From Orychophragmus violaceus (taxonomy: Eukaryota > Streptophyta > Magnoliopsida > Brassicales > Brassicaceae), in the NCBI GenBank assembly GCA_030180135.1, contig CM058240.1:70923581-70987580 (forward strand): a stretch of DNA of 64,000 bases, written 5' to 3'. Of the stretch, positions 1-11,250 are shown piece after piece (within the stretch, counting starts at the first letter, position 1; each line of letters opens with the position of its first letter). Made by a program: the position numbers and the translations under genes. The notes beneath the pieces were generated by a model that had not been told where the DNA came from, ran no database searches, and saw nothing but the letters and a program-made list of their open reading frames with translations.

Positions 1-3000
1 AACAGATTCAAAGATCAAAGGGCAAACTACTCTTATGGTGCAGCTGGACCAGGCTCTTCTTCAATGCAACAATGTGATGAAGGGAGAGCAATGGTGGTCC
101 ATCAAGCTCCATCCATGACTGCTCAAAGTGATGTGGTAAGAAGGTCAGACCTTGAGGCTCTCATCAAAGCCCTCAAGGATAACTCTGGTATGGTTCTTGG
201 TACTTCACTCTTTGCTTCAAACAAACTGAAACCTTTGATCATTGATTCAGGAGCCTCTCATCATATGATAAGTGATTCTAGGTTGATAAACAATGTTGAA
301 CCTGTCTTAGGAAGTGTAGTGATTGCAAATGGTGATAAAATTCCAATACAAGGCATAGGAAATCTGAAATTGTTTAACAAAGAATCTAAAGCCTTCTTTA
401 TGCCTAGTTTCACTTCAAACTTAGTTTCTGTAAAAAGGATAGCCACTGATTTGAATTGCAATGTTGTTTTCAGTCCTAATGATGTTGTGTTTCAGGATAT
501 TAAAACAAGTAAGTTGATTGGGAAAGGTGTGACAAAGGATCAGCTCTACATGGTTGAAGACACCAATCCCTCTTCTGAATTATCTACTGCTTTATCTACT
601 TGTGTTGGTGTGGATGATTCTATTTGGCATGCTAGATTAGGACATCCACACTCTAGGGCCTTAGGACTTTTATTACCTTCTGTTTCGTTTAAGAATGATG
701 ATTGTGAGGCTTGTATCCTTGGTAAACATTGCAAATCTGTTTTTCCAAACTCTAAAACTACTTATGAAAGTTGCTTTGATCTTGTTCATTCTGATGTGTG
801 GACTGCTCCTTGTTTGTCTAGAGAGAACCATAAGTATTTTGTCACTTTCATTGATGAAAAATCTAAGTATACTTGGATAACACTGATGCAAACTAAAGAT
901 AGAGTTTTAGAAGCTTTTATAAACTTTCAAAATCATGTTACTAACCATTTCAATGCTAAGATCAAAATTTTTAGATCAGATAATGGTGGTGAATATACAA
1001 GCAATGCCTTCAAACAACACTTATCCAAGCATGGGATTCTCCATCAAACAAGCTGTCCCTACACTCCCCAACAAAATGGAGTGGCTGAGAGAAAGAACAG
1101 ACACTTGATGGAGGTGGCAAGGTCCATGATGTTCTATAGGAATGTTCCTAAGAGGTTTTGGGGAGATGCAGTGATGACAGCATGCTATTTGATCAACAGA
1201 ACTCCCACAAAAGTTCTTAAGGATCAATCTCCATTTCAGGTATTAAACAACACAAATCCATTGGTTGATCACTTACGTGTGTTTGGGTGTATTTGCTTTG
1301 TGTTAATACCAGGAGAACAAAGAGATAAGTTGGATGCTAAGAGCACCAAAGCTATGTTCATTGGTTACTCCACAACACAAAGAGGATACAAGTGTTATGT
1401 ACCTGAAACAAGGAAGGTTTTGATCTCAAGAGATGTGAAGTTTATGGAAACAAGGAGTTTCTATGATGAAAAGAATTGGGATAGCTTGAAAGATCTTCCC
1501 ACTTCTCAATCAGATAGAGCAGCTAACCTAAGGATGATCATGGAAAACTTGGGTATTAGTATGCCCCAGCAACCGGCCAAGACAAGCCCTACCACTTCAG
1601 TCCCTGCTCCAACTTCAGAAACTCCTCAACATTCCCATCTTGATCATGAGGGGGACACTCATGAATCAGCATCAGAACCGCAAGTGGCTGATCCTTCAAC
1701 ACATGATCAAGCTGAAAATGAGGAGCATGAGGAACATGAGGAAGAACCTGAGGAGTTGGATCATCAAAATGAAGAGGTTGAACAGCCTGTTGTGAATGAG
1801 CAGCAACAAGTTCAAGTGTTAAGAAGGAGTACAAGGGAGAAAAAGGATCCATCAGAATGGAAGAAGACTAGGGTTTACTTCAACAGCAAGGCAGTAGCTC
1901 ATCCCATTCAAGCTGTTTGTAGCTTAGCTCATGTACCTTTGGATCATCAAGTGTTCATTGGGAAGTTGGATCAAGAACATGTACCAACAACCTATGAAGA
2001 AGCAAAGGGAGATAAGAGGTGGATGCAAGCTGTGGATGAAGAGACCAAAGCAATGGAGAACAATGAGACTTGGTATGAAGCTGAACTTCCTAGAGGAAAG
2101 AAGGCAGTGACTTCTAAATGGGTTTTCACCATCAAGTATAGAAGTAATGGAGAAGTGGAGAGATACAAGGCAAGGTTGGTTGCAAGAGGCTTCACTCAAA
2201 CCTATGGAAAGGATTACTTGGACACCTTTGCACCAGTAGCTAAGCTTCACACAGTTAGGATCATCTTGTCTTTAGCAACAAACCTTGATTGGGAACTTTG
2301 GCAAATGGATGTCAAGAATGCATTCCTTCAAGGAGAGCTTGAAGATGAGGTATACATGAGACCACCTTCTGGTCTTGAAAGCATTGTGAAACCAGGGAAG
2401 GTGTTGAGACTCAAGAAGGCTATATATGGATTAAAGCAATCACCTAGAGCTTGGTATCATAAACTGAGCTCAACACTTATGCAAAGAGGATTCAAGAGGT
2501 CTGAAGGAGATCACACCTTGTTTACTCTTCAAGATCAGGAAGGTATCATTGTCATCCTTGTTTATGTTGATGACATTATCATATCAGGGAGCAACAAGTC
2601 AGGTATACAAGACACTAAGGCTTATCTCAAATCTGTTTTTGACATTAAAGACCTTGGTGCTCTAAAGTACTTCCTTGGGATAGAAGTTTGTCGATCTAAT
2701 GATGGACTCTTCTTATCTCAAAGGAAGTACACACTTGATTTGTTATCTGAAGCAGGAAAGATTGGATCAAAACCGGCTAAGACACCATTGGAAGAAGGTT
2801 ACAAAGTCATAAGAGAGGGGGAGCTTGAGGACAAACCATTTGAGGACATTGCTCAGTATAGAAGAATGGTTGGTAAGCTCATTTACTTAACCATAACCAG
2901 ACCTGATGTGTGTTATGCAGTGAACCAAGTGAGCCAGCATATGCAAGCACCCAAGATGCATCATTGGAACATGGTTGAAAGGATACTTAGATACCTAAGT

Positions 3001-3561
3001 GGTGCTCCTGGTCAAGGCATTTGGATGGGTTGCAACCAAAGCACAGAGATAGTTGGGTATTGTGATGCTGATTGGGCAGGAGATAGAGTGGACAGGAGAT
3101 CTACTACTGGCTATTGCACATTCATTGGAGGCAACCTTGTTACTTGGAAGAGCAAGAAGCAGAAGATAGTGTCATGTTCAAGTGCTGAAGCTGAATATAG
3201 AGCAATGAGGAAGCTAGCAACAGAATTGGCGTGGATCAAAGGTCTTCTTGTGGATTTGGGGATTGAGACTTCAAAGCCAATCACCATGCATTGTGACAAC
3301 CAAGCAGCCATACACATTGCTTCAAACTCAGTCTTCCATGAAAGAACCAAGCACATAGAAGTTGATTGTCACAAGGTTAGGCAGATGATTGAGCAAGGAG
3401 TGGTGTTGCCATGTTTCACAAGAAGTGAGGAACAACTAGCTGATGTGTTCACCAAGGCAGCTAGCTTGAAGGTGTGTGAGTCCATTCACACAAAGCTTGG
3501 ACTCATGGAGCTTCCAGAATCCTCTAATGCTATGGAGTCTACACTCTTTTTCCCTTCATGA
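1..3561 (+). CDS. Ty1/copia gag-pol polyprotein, 5'-truncated by window edge
   Basis: The frame is open from base 1, which aligns to codon 282 of the 1467-residue polyprotein of the same family (element A). Visible parts, in full-length numbering, are: retropepsin with DSGASHH near 363; integrase zinc-binding H-H-C-C near 491-517 (WHARLGH then CEAC); integrase catalytic core with D near 546 (HSDVW), D near 608 (SDNGGE) and E near 643 (NGVAERKN); reverse transcriptase from about 985 with YVDD near 1136; and RNase H from about 1301 (CDADWAGD) with the usual copia motif SSAEAEYRA. The order protease-integrase-RT-RNase H is diagnostic of Ty1/copia. No stop or frameshift is seen, so it looks functional. 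The product would act in cytoplasmic virus-like particles and nuclear integration. The TGA stop at 3559-3561 lies inside a hairpin stem. Confidence 0.96.
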   Translation, partial: NRFKDQRANYSYGAAGPGSSSMQQCDEGRAMVVHQAPSMTAQSDVVRRSDLEALIKALKDNSGMVLGTSLFASNKLKPLIIDSGASHHMISDSRLINNVEPVLGSVVIANGDKIPIQGIGNLKLFNKESKAFFMPSFTSNLVSVKRIATDLNCNVVFSPNDVVFQDIKTSKLIGKGVTKDQLYMVEDTNPSSELSTALSTCVGVDDSIWHARLGHPHSRALGLLLPSVSFKNDDCEACILGKHCKSVFPNSKTTYESCFDLVHSDVWTAPCLSRENHKYFVTFIDEKSKYTWITLMQTKDRVLEAFINFQNHVTNHFNAKIKIFRSDNGGEYTSNAFKQHLSKHGILHQTSCPYTPQQNGVAERKNRHLMEVARSMMFYRNVPKRFWGDAVMTACYLINRTPTKVLKDQSPFQVLNNTNPLVDHLRVFGCICFVLIPGEQRDKLDAKSTKAMFIGYSTTQRGYKCYVPETRKVLISRDVKFMETRSFYDEKNWDSLKDLPTSQSDRAANLRMIMENLGISMPQQPAKTSPTTSVPAPTSETPQHSHLDHEGDTHESASEPQVADPSTHDQAENEEHEEHEEEPEELDHQNEEVEQPVVNEQQQVQVLRRSTREKKDPSEWKKTRVYFNSKAVAHPIQAVCSLAHVPLDHQVFIGKLDQEHVPTTYEEAKGDKRWMQAVDEETKAMENNETWYEAELPRGKKAVTSKWVFTIKYRSNGEVERYKARLVARGFTQTYGKDYLDTFAPVAKLHTVRIILSLATNLDWELWQMDVKNAFLQGELEDEVYMRPPSGLESIVKPGKVLRLKKAIYGLKQSPRAWYHKLSSTLMQRGFKRSEGDHTLFTLQDQEGIIVILVYVDDIIISGSNKSGIQDTKAYLKSVFDIKDLGALKYFLGIEVCRSNDGLFLSQRKYTLDLLSEAGKIGSKPAKTPLEEGYKVIREGELEDKPFEDIAQYRRMVGKLIYLTITRPDVCYAVNQVSQHMQAPKMHHWNMVERILRYLSGAPGQGIWMGCNQSTEIVGYCDADWAGDRVDRRSTTGYCTFIGGNLVTWKSKKQKIVSCSSAEAEYRAMRKLATELAWIKGLLVDLGIETSKPITMHCDNQAAIHIASNSVFHERTKHIEVDCHKVRQMIEQGVVLPCFTRSEEQLADVFTKAASLKVCESIHTKLGLMELPESSNAMESTLFFPS

Positions 3562-3593
3562 AGTTTTATCCCATGAGGTTTTCTTCATGAAGG
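3553..3593 (+). other. Conserved pre-PPT hairpin (element G)
   Basis: CCTTCATGAAG at 3553-3563 pairs with CTTCATGAAGG at 3583-3593 around a 19-nt loop containing TATCCCATGAGG. It follows CTCTTTTT and is followed by TTTTTAATGAGG. Versions with a different but still paired stem occur in D and F in this window. Function is not known to me; 3' end formation or RNA packaging are possibilities. Confidence 0.7.
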
Positions 3594-3654
3594 TTTTTAA
3601 TGAGGTAGATCTCCATTGCATTCCAAGCTTGATTCAACTCTTGAATTCAAGCTT

Positions 3655-3663
3655 GAGGGGGAG
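3655..3663 (+). other. Polypurine tract of element G
   Basis: GAGGGGGAG lies immediately 5' of the 3' LTR and is the expected primer for plus-strand DNA synthesis. Confidence 0.88.
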
Positions 3664-3856
3664 TATTGGAATGGAGATCAGTACTTGCATCAGATTACAA
3701 TTATTGAGTATTGAGATGAACACCTTAAGTGTTCAAATCAATGTGAAGTCCTTTGATCCGATCAGAAGAAGAAGAGGTAAATAAGTAAAAGGGAGAAAGT
3801 TTAATCTTATGGTTAAGTGGTAAAAGGATAAGTTACCATTAACCAAGTCAAAGATC

Positions 3857-3869
3857 TTCTAGAAGCTTG
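3857..3869 (+). promoter_or_regulatory. Heat-shock-element-like motif in LTR
   Basis: TTCTAGAAGCTTG fits the alternating TTC-nn-GAA-nn-TTC pattern of plant heat-shock elements except for the last base. It is about 160 bp upstream of the TATA-like box. The same motif is in the LTRs of B (50318-50330) and A. No expression evidence; could be chance. Confidence 0.35.
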
Positions 3870-4029
3870 ACTCCACGGATGAACAGTACCAGGAGACAAG
3901 ATTCAAATTCAAATGGAGATTCCCTTCCCTACTTGCTTCACCCTTTTGTCCAAAGGTGTCTTTAGAATTATTTTGTCATTAGAGTTTGAATTTGAATGTA
4001 GTAGCCACGAAATTAAGTTATTTTTTGTC

Positions 4030-4036
4030 TATATAT
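4030..4036 (+). promoter_or_regulatory. TATA-like box in LTR of G
   Basis: TATATAT in the middle-to-3' part of the LTR, at the place expected for the U3/R promoter. In the 5' LTR of B the same box is at 50491-50497. Confidence 0.5.
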
Positions 4037-7000
4037 TCATTGTAATATCAATAAGAAAGATATACATTTGGGAAAGCTTTTCCCTCATACTCCTCTTGTG
4101 CAATTCATCTTCTTCTTTCTCTCTTGCTAAATCTCTCATATAACTCTCTAATTCTAATATTCTTACAAGTAGGGTTACTTAGGGGTGTTTAAAGTGAACA
4201 TAAACTTGTATAACATGCTTCTCATTCTACCTTTAAGAGCATGCAAAAACTAACTTATAGTTGTCTTACCTCACCTAATTTCTCCAATCCATGATACATA
4301 TGTTTCAAGAAGTTTTGGTAAAAAAGTTTTGTTTAGGATTCTCATAGGACATTTTAGAAGATCAAAGTTTCTTTCTTATCTGTTAGTAGGGTTACTTAGG
4401 GGTGTTTAAAGTGAACATAAACTTGTATAACATGCTTCTCAATCTACCTTTAAGAGCATGCAAAAACTAACTTATAGTTGTCTTACCTCACCTAATTTCT
4501 CCAATCCATGATACATATGTTTCAAGAAGTTTTGGTAACAAAAGTTTTGTTTCGGATTCTCATAGGACATTTTGGAATATCAAAGTTTCTTTCTTGTATG
4601 TTAGTAGGGTTACTTAGGGGTGTTTAAAATGAACATAAACTTGTATAACATGCTTCCCATTCTACCTTTAAGAGCATGCAAAAACTAACTTATAGTTGTC
4701 TTACCTCACCTAATTTCTCCAATCCATGATACATATGTTTCAAGAAGTTTTGGTAAAAAAGTTTTGTTTAGGATTCTCATAGGACATTTTAGAAGATCAA
4801 AGTTTCTCTCTTGTCTGTTAGTAGGGCTACTTAGGGGTGTTTAAAGTGAACATAAACTTGTATAACATGCTTCTCATTCTACCTTTAAGAGCATGCAAAA
4901 ACTAACTTATAGTTGTCTTACCTCACCTAATTTCTCTAATCCATGACACATATGTTTCAAGAAGTTTTGGTAAAAATGTTTTGTTTAGGATTCTCATAGG
5001 ATATTTTAGAAGATCAAAGTTTCTTTCTTGTCTGTTAGTAGTGTTACTTAGGGGTGTTTAAAAGAACATAAACTTGTATAACATTCTTGTCATTCTTCCT
5101 TTAAGAGCATACAAAAACTATCTTATAGTTGTCTTACCTCACCTAATTTCTCCAATCCATGACACATATGTTTCAAGAAATTTTGGTAAAAATGTTTTGT
5201 TTAGGATTCTCATAGGACATTTTAGAAGATCAAAGTTTCTTTCTTGTCTGTTAATAGGGTTATTTAGGGGGGTGTTTAAAGTGAACAAAAAATTGTATAA
5301 CATGCTTCTCATTCTACCTTTAAGAGCATGCAAAAACTAACTTATAGTTGTCTTACCTCACCTAATTTCTCTAATCCATGACACATATGTTTCAAGAAGT
5401 TTTGGTAAAAAAGTTTTGTTTAGGATTCTCATAGGACATTTTAGAAGATCAAAGTTTCTTTCTTGTCTGTTAGTAGGGTTACTTAGGGGTGTTTAAAGTG
5501 AACATAAACTTGTATAACATGCTTCTCATTCTACCTTTAAGAGCATGCAAAAACTAACTTATAGTTGTCTTACCTCACCTAATTTCTCTAATCCATGACA
5601 CATATGTTTCAAGAAGTTTTGGTAAAAATGTTTTGTTTATGATTCTCATAGGACATTTTAGAAGATCAAAGTTTCTTTCTTGTCTGTTAGTAGTGTTACT
5701 TAGGGGTGTTTAAAAGAACATAAACTTGTATAACATTCTTGTCATTCTTCCTTTAAGAGCATACAAAAACTATTTTATAGTTGTCTTACCTCACCTAATT
5801 TCTCCAATCCATGACACATATGTTTCAAGAAATTTTGGTAAAAATGTTTTGTTTAGGATTCTCATAGGACATTTTAGAAGATCAAAGTTTCTTTCTTGTC
5901 AGTTAATAGGGTTATTTAGGGGGGTGTTTAAAGTGAACAAAAACTTGTATAACATGCTTCTCATTCTACCTTTAAGAGCATGCAAAAACTAACTTATAGT
6001 TGTCTTACCTCACCTAATTTCTCTAATCCATGACACATATGTTTCAAGAAGTTTTGGTAAAAAAGTTTTGTTTAGGATTCTCATAGGACATTTTAGAAGA
6101 TCAAAGTTTCTTTCTTGTCTGTTAGTAGGGTTACTTAGGGGTGTTTAAAGTGAACATAAACTTGTATAACATGCTTCTCATTCTACCTTTAAGAGCATGC
6201 AAAAACTAACTTATAGTTGTCTTAACTCACCTAATTTCTCCAATCCATGATACATATGTTTCAAGAAGTTTTGGTAAAAAAGTTTTGTTTAGGATTCTCA
6301 TAGGACATTTTAGAAGATCAAAGTTTCTTTCTTGTCTGTTAGTAGGGTTACTTAGGGGTGTTTAAAGTGAACATAAACTTGTATAACATGCTTCTCAATC
6401 TACCTTTAAGAGCATGCAAAAACTAACTTATAGTTGTCTTACCTCACCTAATTTCTCCAATCCATGATACATATGTTTCAAGAAGTTTTGGTAAAAAAGT
6501 TTTGTTTAGGATTCTCATAGGACATTTTAGAAGATCAAAGTTTCTCTCTTGTCTGTTAGTAGGGTTACTTAGGGGTGTTTAAAGTGAACATAAACTTGTA
6601 TAACATGCTTCTCATTCTACCTTTAAGAGCATGCAAAAACTAACTTATAGTTGTCTTACCTCACCTAATTTCTCTAATCCATGACACATATGTTTCAAGA
6701 AGTTTTGGTAAAAATGTTTTGTTTAGGATTCTCATAGGATATTTTAGAAGATCAAAGTTTCTTTCTTGTCTGTTAGTAGTGTTACTTAGGGGTGTTTAAA
6801 AGAACATAAACTTGTATAACATTCTTGTCATTCTTCCTTTAAGAGCATACAAAAACTATCTTATAGTTGTCTTACCTCACCTAATTTCTCCAATCCATGA
6901 CACATATGTTTCAAGAAATTTTGGTAAAAATGTTTTGTTTAGGATTCTCATAGGACATTTTAGAAGATCAAAGTTTCTTTCTTGTCTGTTAATAGGGTTA

Positions 7001-10000
7001 TTTAGGGGGGTGTTTAAAGTGAACAAAAACTTGTATAACATGCTTCTCATTCTACCTTTAAGAGCATGCAAAAACTAACTTATAGTTGTCTTACCTCACC
7101 TAATTTCTCTAATCCATGACACATATGTTTCAAGAAGTTTTGGTAAAAAAGTTTTGTTTAGGATTCTCATAGGACATTTTAGAAGATCAAAGTTTCTTTC
7201 TTGTCTGTTAGTAGGGTTACTTAGGGGTGTTTAAAGTGAACATAAACTTGTATAACATGCTTCTCATTCTACCTTTAAGAGCATGCAAAAACTAACTTAT
7301 AGTTGTCTTACCTCACCTAATTTCTCTAATCCATGACACATATGTTTCAAGAAGTTTTGGTAAAAATGTTTTGTTTATGATTCTCATAGGACATTTTAGA
7401 AGATCAAAGTTTCTTTCTTGTCTGTTAGTAGGGTTACTTAGGGGTGTTTAAAGTGAACATAAACTTGTATAACATGCTTCTCATTCTACCTTTAAGAGCA
7501 TGCAAAAACTAACTTATAGTTGTCTTACCTCACCTAATTTCTCTAATCCATGACACATATGTTTCAAGAAGTTTTAGTAAAAATGTTTTGTTTATGATTC
7601 TCATAGGACATTTTAGAAGATCAAAGTTTCTTTCTTGTCTGTTAGTAGTGTTACTTAGGGGTGTTTAAAAGAACATAAACTTGTATAACATTCTTGTCAT
7701 TCTTCCTTTAAGAGCATACAAAAACTATTTTATAGTTGTCTTACCTCACCTAATTTCTCCAATCCATGACACATATGTTTCAAGAAATTTTGGTAAAAAT
7801 GTTTTGTTTAGGATTCTCATAGGACATTTTAGAAGATCAAAGTTTCTTTCTTGTCAGTTAATAGGGTTATTTAGGGGGGTGTTTAAAGTGAACAAAAACT
7901 TGTATAACATGCTTCTCATTCTACCTTTAAGAGCATGCAAAAACTAACTTATAGTTGTCTTACCTCACCTAATTTCTCTAATCCATGACACATATGTTTC
8001 AAGAAGTTTTGGTAAAAAAGTTTTGTTTAGGATTCTCATAGGACATTTTAGAAGATCAAAGTTTCTTTCTTGTCTGTTAGTAGGGTTACTTAGGGGTGTT
8101 TAAAGTGAACATAAACTTGTATAACATGCTTCTCATTCTACCTTTAAGAGCATGCAAAAACTAACTTATAGTTGTCTTAACTCACCTAATTTCTCCAATC
8201 CATGATACATATGTTTCAAGAAGTTTTGGTAAAAAAGTTTTGTTTAGGATTCTCATAGGACATTTTAGAAGATCAAAGTTTCTCTCTTGTCTGTTAGTAG
8301 GGTTACTTAGGGGTGTTTAAAGTGAACATAAACTTGTATAACATGCTTCTCATTCTACCTTTAAGAGCATGCAAAAACTAACTTATAGTTGTCTTACCTC
8401 ACCTAATTTCTCCAATCCATGATACATATGTTTCAAGAAGTTTTGGTAAAAAAGTTTTGTTTAGGATTCTCATAGGACATTTTAGAAGATCAAAGTTTCT
8501 TTCTTGTCTGTTAGTAGGGTTACTTAGGGGTGTTTAAAGTGAACATAAACTTGTATAACATGCTTCTCAATCTACCTTTAAGAGCATGCAAAAACTAACT
8601 TATAGTTGTCTTACCTCACCTAATTTCTCCAATCCATGATACATATGTTTCAAGAAGTTTTGGTAACAAAAGTTTTGTTTCGGATTCTCATAGGACATTT
8701 TGGAATATCAAAGTTTCTTTCTTGTATGTTAGTAGGGTTACTTAGGGGTGTTTAAAATGAACATAAACTTGTATAACATGCTTCCCATTCTACCTTTAAG
8801 AGCATGCAAAAACTAACTTATAGTTGGCTTACCTCACCTAATTTCTCCAATCCATGATACATATGTTTCAAGAAGTTTTGGTAAAAAAGTTTTGTTTAGG
8901 ATTCTCATAGGACATTTTAGAAGATCAAAGTTTCTCTCTTGTCTGTTAGTAGGGTTACTTAGGGGTGTTTAAAGTGAACATAAACTTGTATAACATGCTT
9001 CTCATTCTACCTTTAAGAGCATGCAAAAACTAACTTATAGTTGTCTTACCTCACCTAATTTCTCTAATCCATGACACATATGTTTCAAGAAGTTTTGGTA
9101 AAAATGTTTTGTTTAGGATTCTCATAGGATATTTTAGAAGATCAAAGTTTCTTTCTTGTCTGTTAGTAGTGTTACTTAGGGGTGTTTAAAAGAACATAAA
9201 CTTGTATAACATTCTTGTCATTCTTCCTTTAAGAGCATACAAAAACTATCTTATAGTTGTCTTACCTCACCTAATTTCTCCAATCCATGACACATATGTT
9301 TCAAGAAATTTTGGTAAAAATGTTTTGTTTAGGATTCTCATAGGACATTTTAGAAGATCAAAGTTTCTTTCTTGTCTGTTAATAGGGTTATTTAGGGGGG
9401 TGTTTAAAGTGAACAAAAACTTGTATAACATGCTTCTCATTCTACCTTTAAGAGCATGCAAAAACTAACTTATAGTTGTCTTACCTCACCTAATTTCTCT
9501 AATCCATGACACATATGTGTCAAGAAGTTTTGGTAAAAAAGTTTTGTTTAGGATTCTCATAGGACATTTTAGAAGATCAAAGTTTCTTTCTTGTCTGTTA
9601 GTAGGGTTACTTAGGGGTGTTTAAAGTGAACATAAACTTGTATAACATGCTTCTCATTCTACCTTTAAGAGCATGCAAAAACTAACTTATAGTTGTCTTA
9701 CCTCACCTAATTTCTCTAATCCATGACACATATGTTTCAAGAAGTTTTGGTAAAAATGTTTTGTTTATGATTCTCATAGGACATTTTAGAAGATCAAAGT
9801 TTCTTTCTTGTCTGTTAGTAGTGTTACTTAGGGGTGTTTAAAAGAACATAAACTTGTATAACATTCTTGTCATTCTTCCTTTAAGAGCATACAAAAACTA
9901 TTTTATAGTTGTCTTACCTCACCTAATTTCTCCAATCCATGACACATATGTTTCAAGAAATTTTGGTAAAAATGTTTTGTTTAGGATTCTCATAGGACAT

Positions 10001-11250
10001 TTTAGAAGATCAAAGTTTCTTTCTTGTCAGTTAATAGGGTTATTTAGGGGGGTGTTTAAAGTGAACAAAAACTTGTATAACATGCTTCTCATTCTACCTT
10101 TAAGAGCATGCAAAAACTAACTTATAGTTGTCTTACCTCACCTAATTTCTCTAATCCATGACACATATGTTTCAAGAAGTTTTGGTAAAAAAGTTTTGTT
10201 TAGGATTCTCATAGGACATTTTAGAAGATCAAAGTTTCTTTCTTGTCTGTTAGTAGGGTTACTTAGGGGTGTTTAAAGTGAACATAAACTTGTATAACAT
10301 GCTTCTCATTCTACCTTTAAGAGCATGCAAAAACTAACTTATAGTTGTCTTACCTCACCTAATTTCTCTAATCCATGACACATATCTTTCAAGAAGTTTT
10401 GGTAAAAATGTTTTGTTTAGGATTCTCATAGGACATTTTAGAAGATCAAAGTTTCTTTCTTGTCTGTTAGTAGGGTTACTTAGGGGTGTTTAAAGTGAAC
10501 ATAAACTTGTATAACATGCTTCTCATTCTACCTTTAAGAGCATGCAAAAACTAACTTATAGTTGTCTTACCTCACCTAATTTCTCTAATCCATGACACAT
10601 ATGTTTCAAGAAGTTTTGGTAAAAATGTTTTGTTTATGATTCTCATAGGACATTTTAGAAGATCAAAGTTTCTTTCTTGTCTGTTAGTAGTGTTACTTAG
10701 GGGTGTTTAAAAGAACATAAACTTGTATAACATTCTTGTCATTCTTCCTTTAAGAGCATACAAAAACTATTTTATAGTTGTCTTACCTCACCTAATTTCT
10801 CCAATCCATGACACATATGTTTCAAGAAATTTTGGTAAAAATGTTTTGTTTAGGATTCTCATAGGACATTTTAGAAGATCAAAGTTTCTTTCTTGTCAGT
10901 TAATAGGGTTATTTAGGGGGGTGTTTAAAGTGAACAAAAACTTGTATAACATGCTTCTCATTCTACCTTTAAGAGCATGCAAAAACTAACTTATAGTTGT
11001 CTTACCTCACCTAATTTCTCTAATCCATGACACATATGTTTCAAGAAGTTTTGGTAAAAAAGTTTTGTTTAGGATTCTCATAGGACATTTTAGAAGATCA
11101 AAGTTTCTTTCTTGTCTGTTAGTAGGGTTACTTAGGGGTGTTTAAAGTGAACATAAACTTGTATAACATGCTTCTCATTCTACCTTTAAGAGCATGCAAA
11201 AACTAACTTATAGTTGTCTTACCTCACCTAATTTCTCTAATCCATGACAC

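Larger units (their letters stand above)
1..4167 (+). mobile_element. Ty1/copia LTR retrotransposon G, 3' part (left end outside window)
   Basis: This is the 3' part of a Ty1/copia element: gag-pol reading frame open at base 1, then a hairpin, a polypurine tract and a 504-bp 3' LTR. By eye it matches the corresponding parts of elements B and A to near identity, so the three belong to one recently active family. Its right end abuts the 217-bp satellite directly: the LTR ends TTACA at 4167 and the satellite resumes with AGTAGGG. The 5' LTR, primer-binding site and first 281 codons lie outside the window. Comparison with B gives the expected full length of about 5.8 kb. Confidence 0.95.
3664..4167 (+). 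repeat. 3' LTR of element G (504 bp)
   Basis: The LTR starts TATTGGAATGG and ends TTCTTACA. Ends were fixed by comparison with elements A and B, where 5-bp target duplications define them exactly. It looks identical by eye to both LTRs of B and differs from those of A by one T in a pyrimidine run near 4110-4120. A TATA-like TATATAT lies at 4030-4036. Confidence 0.94.
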
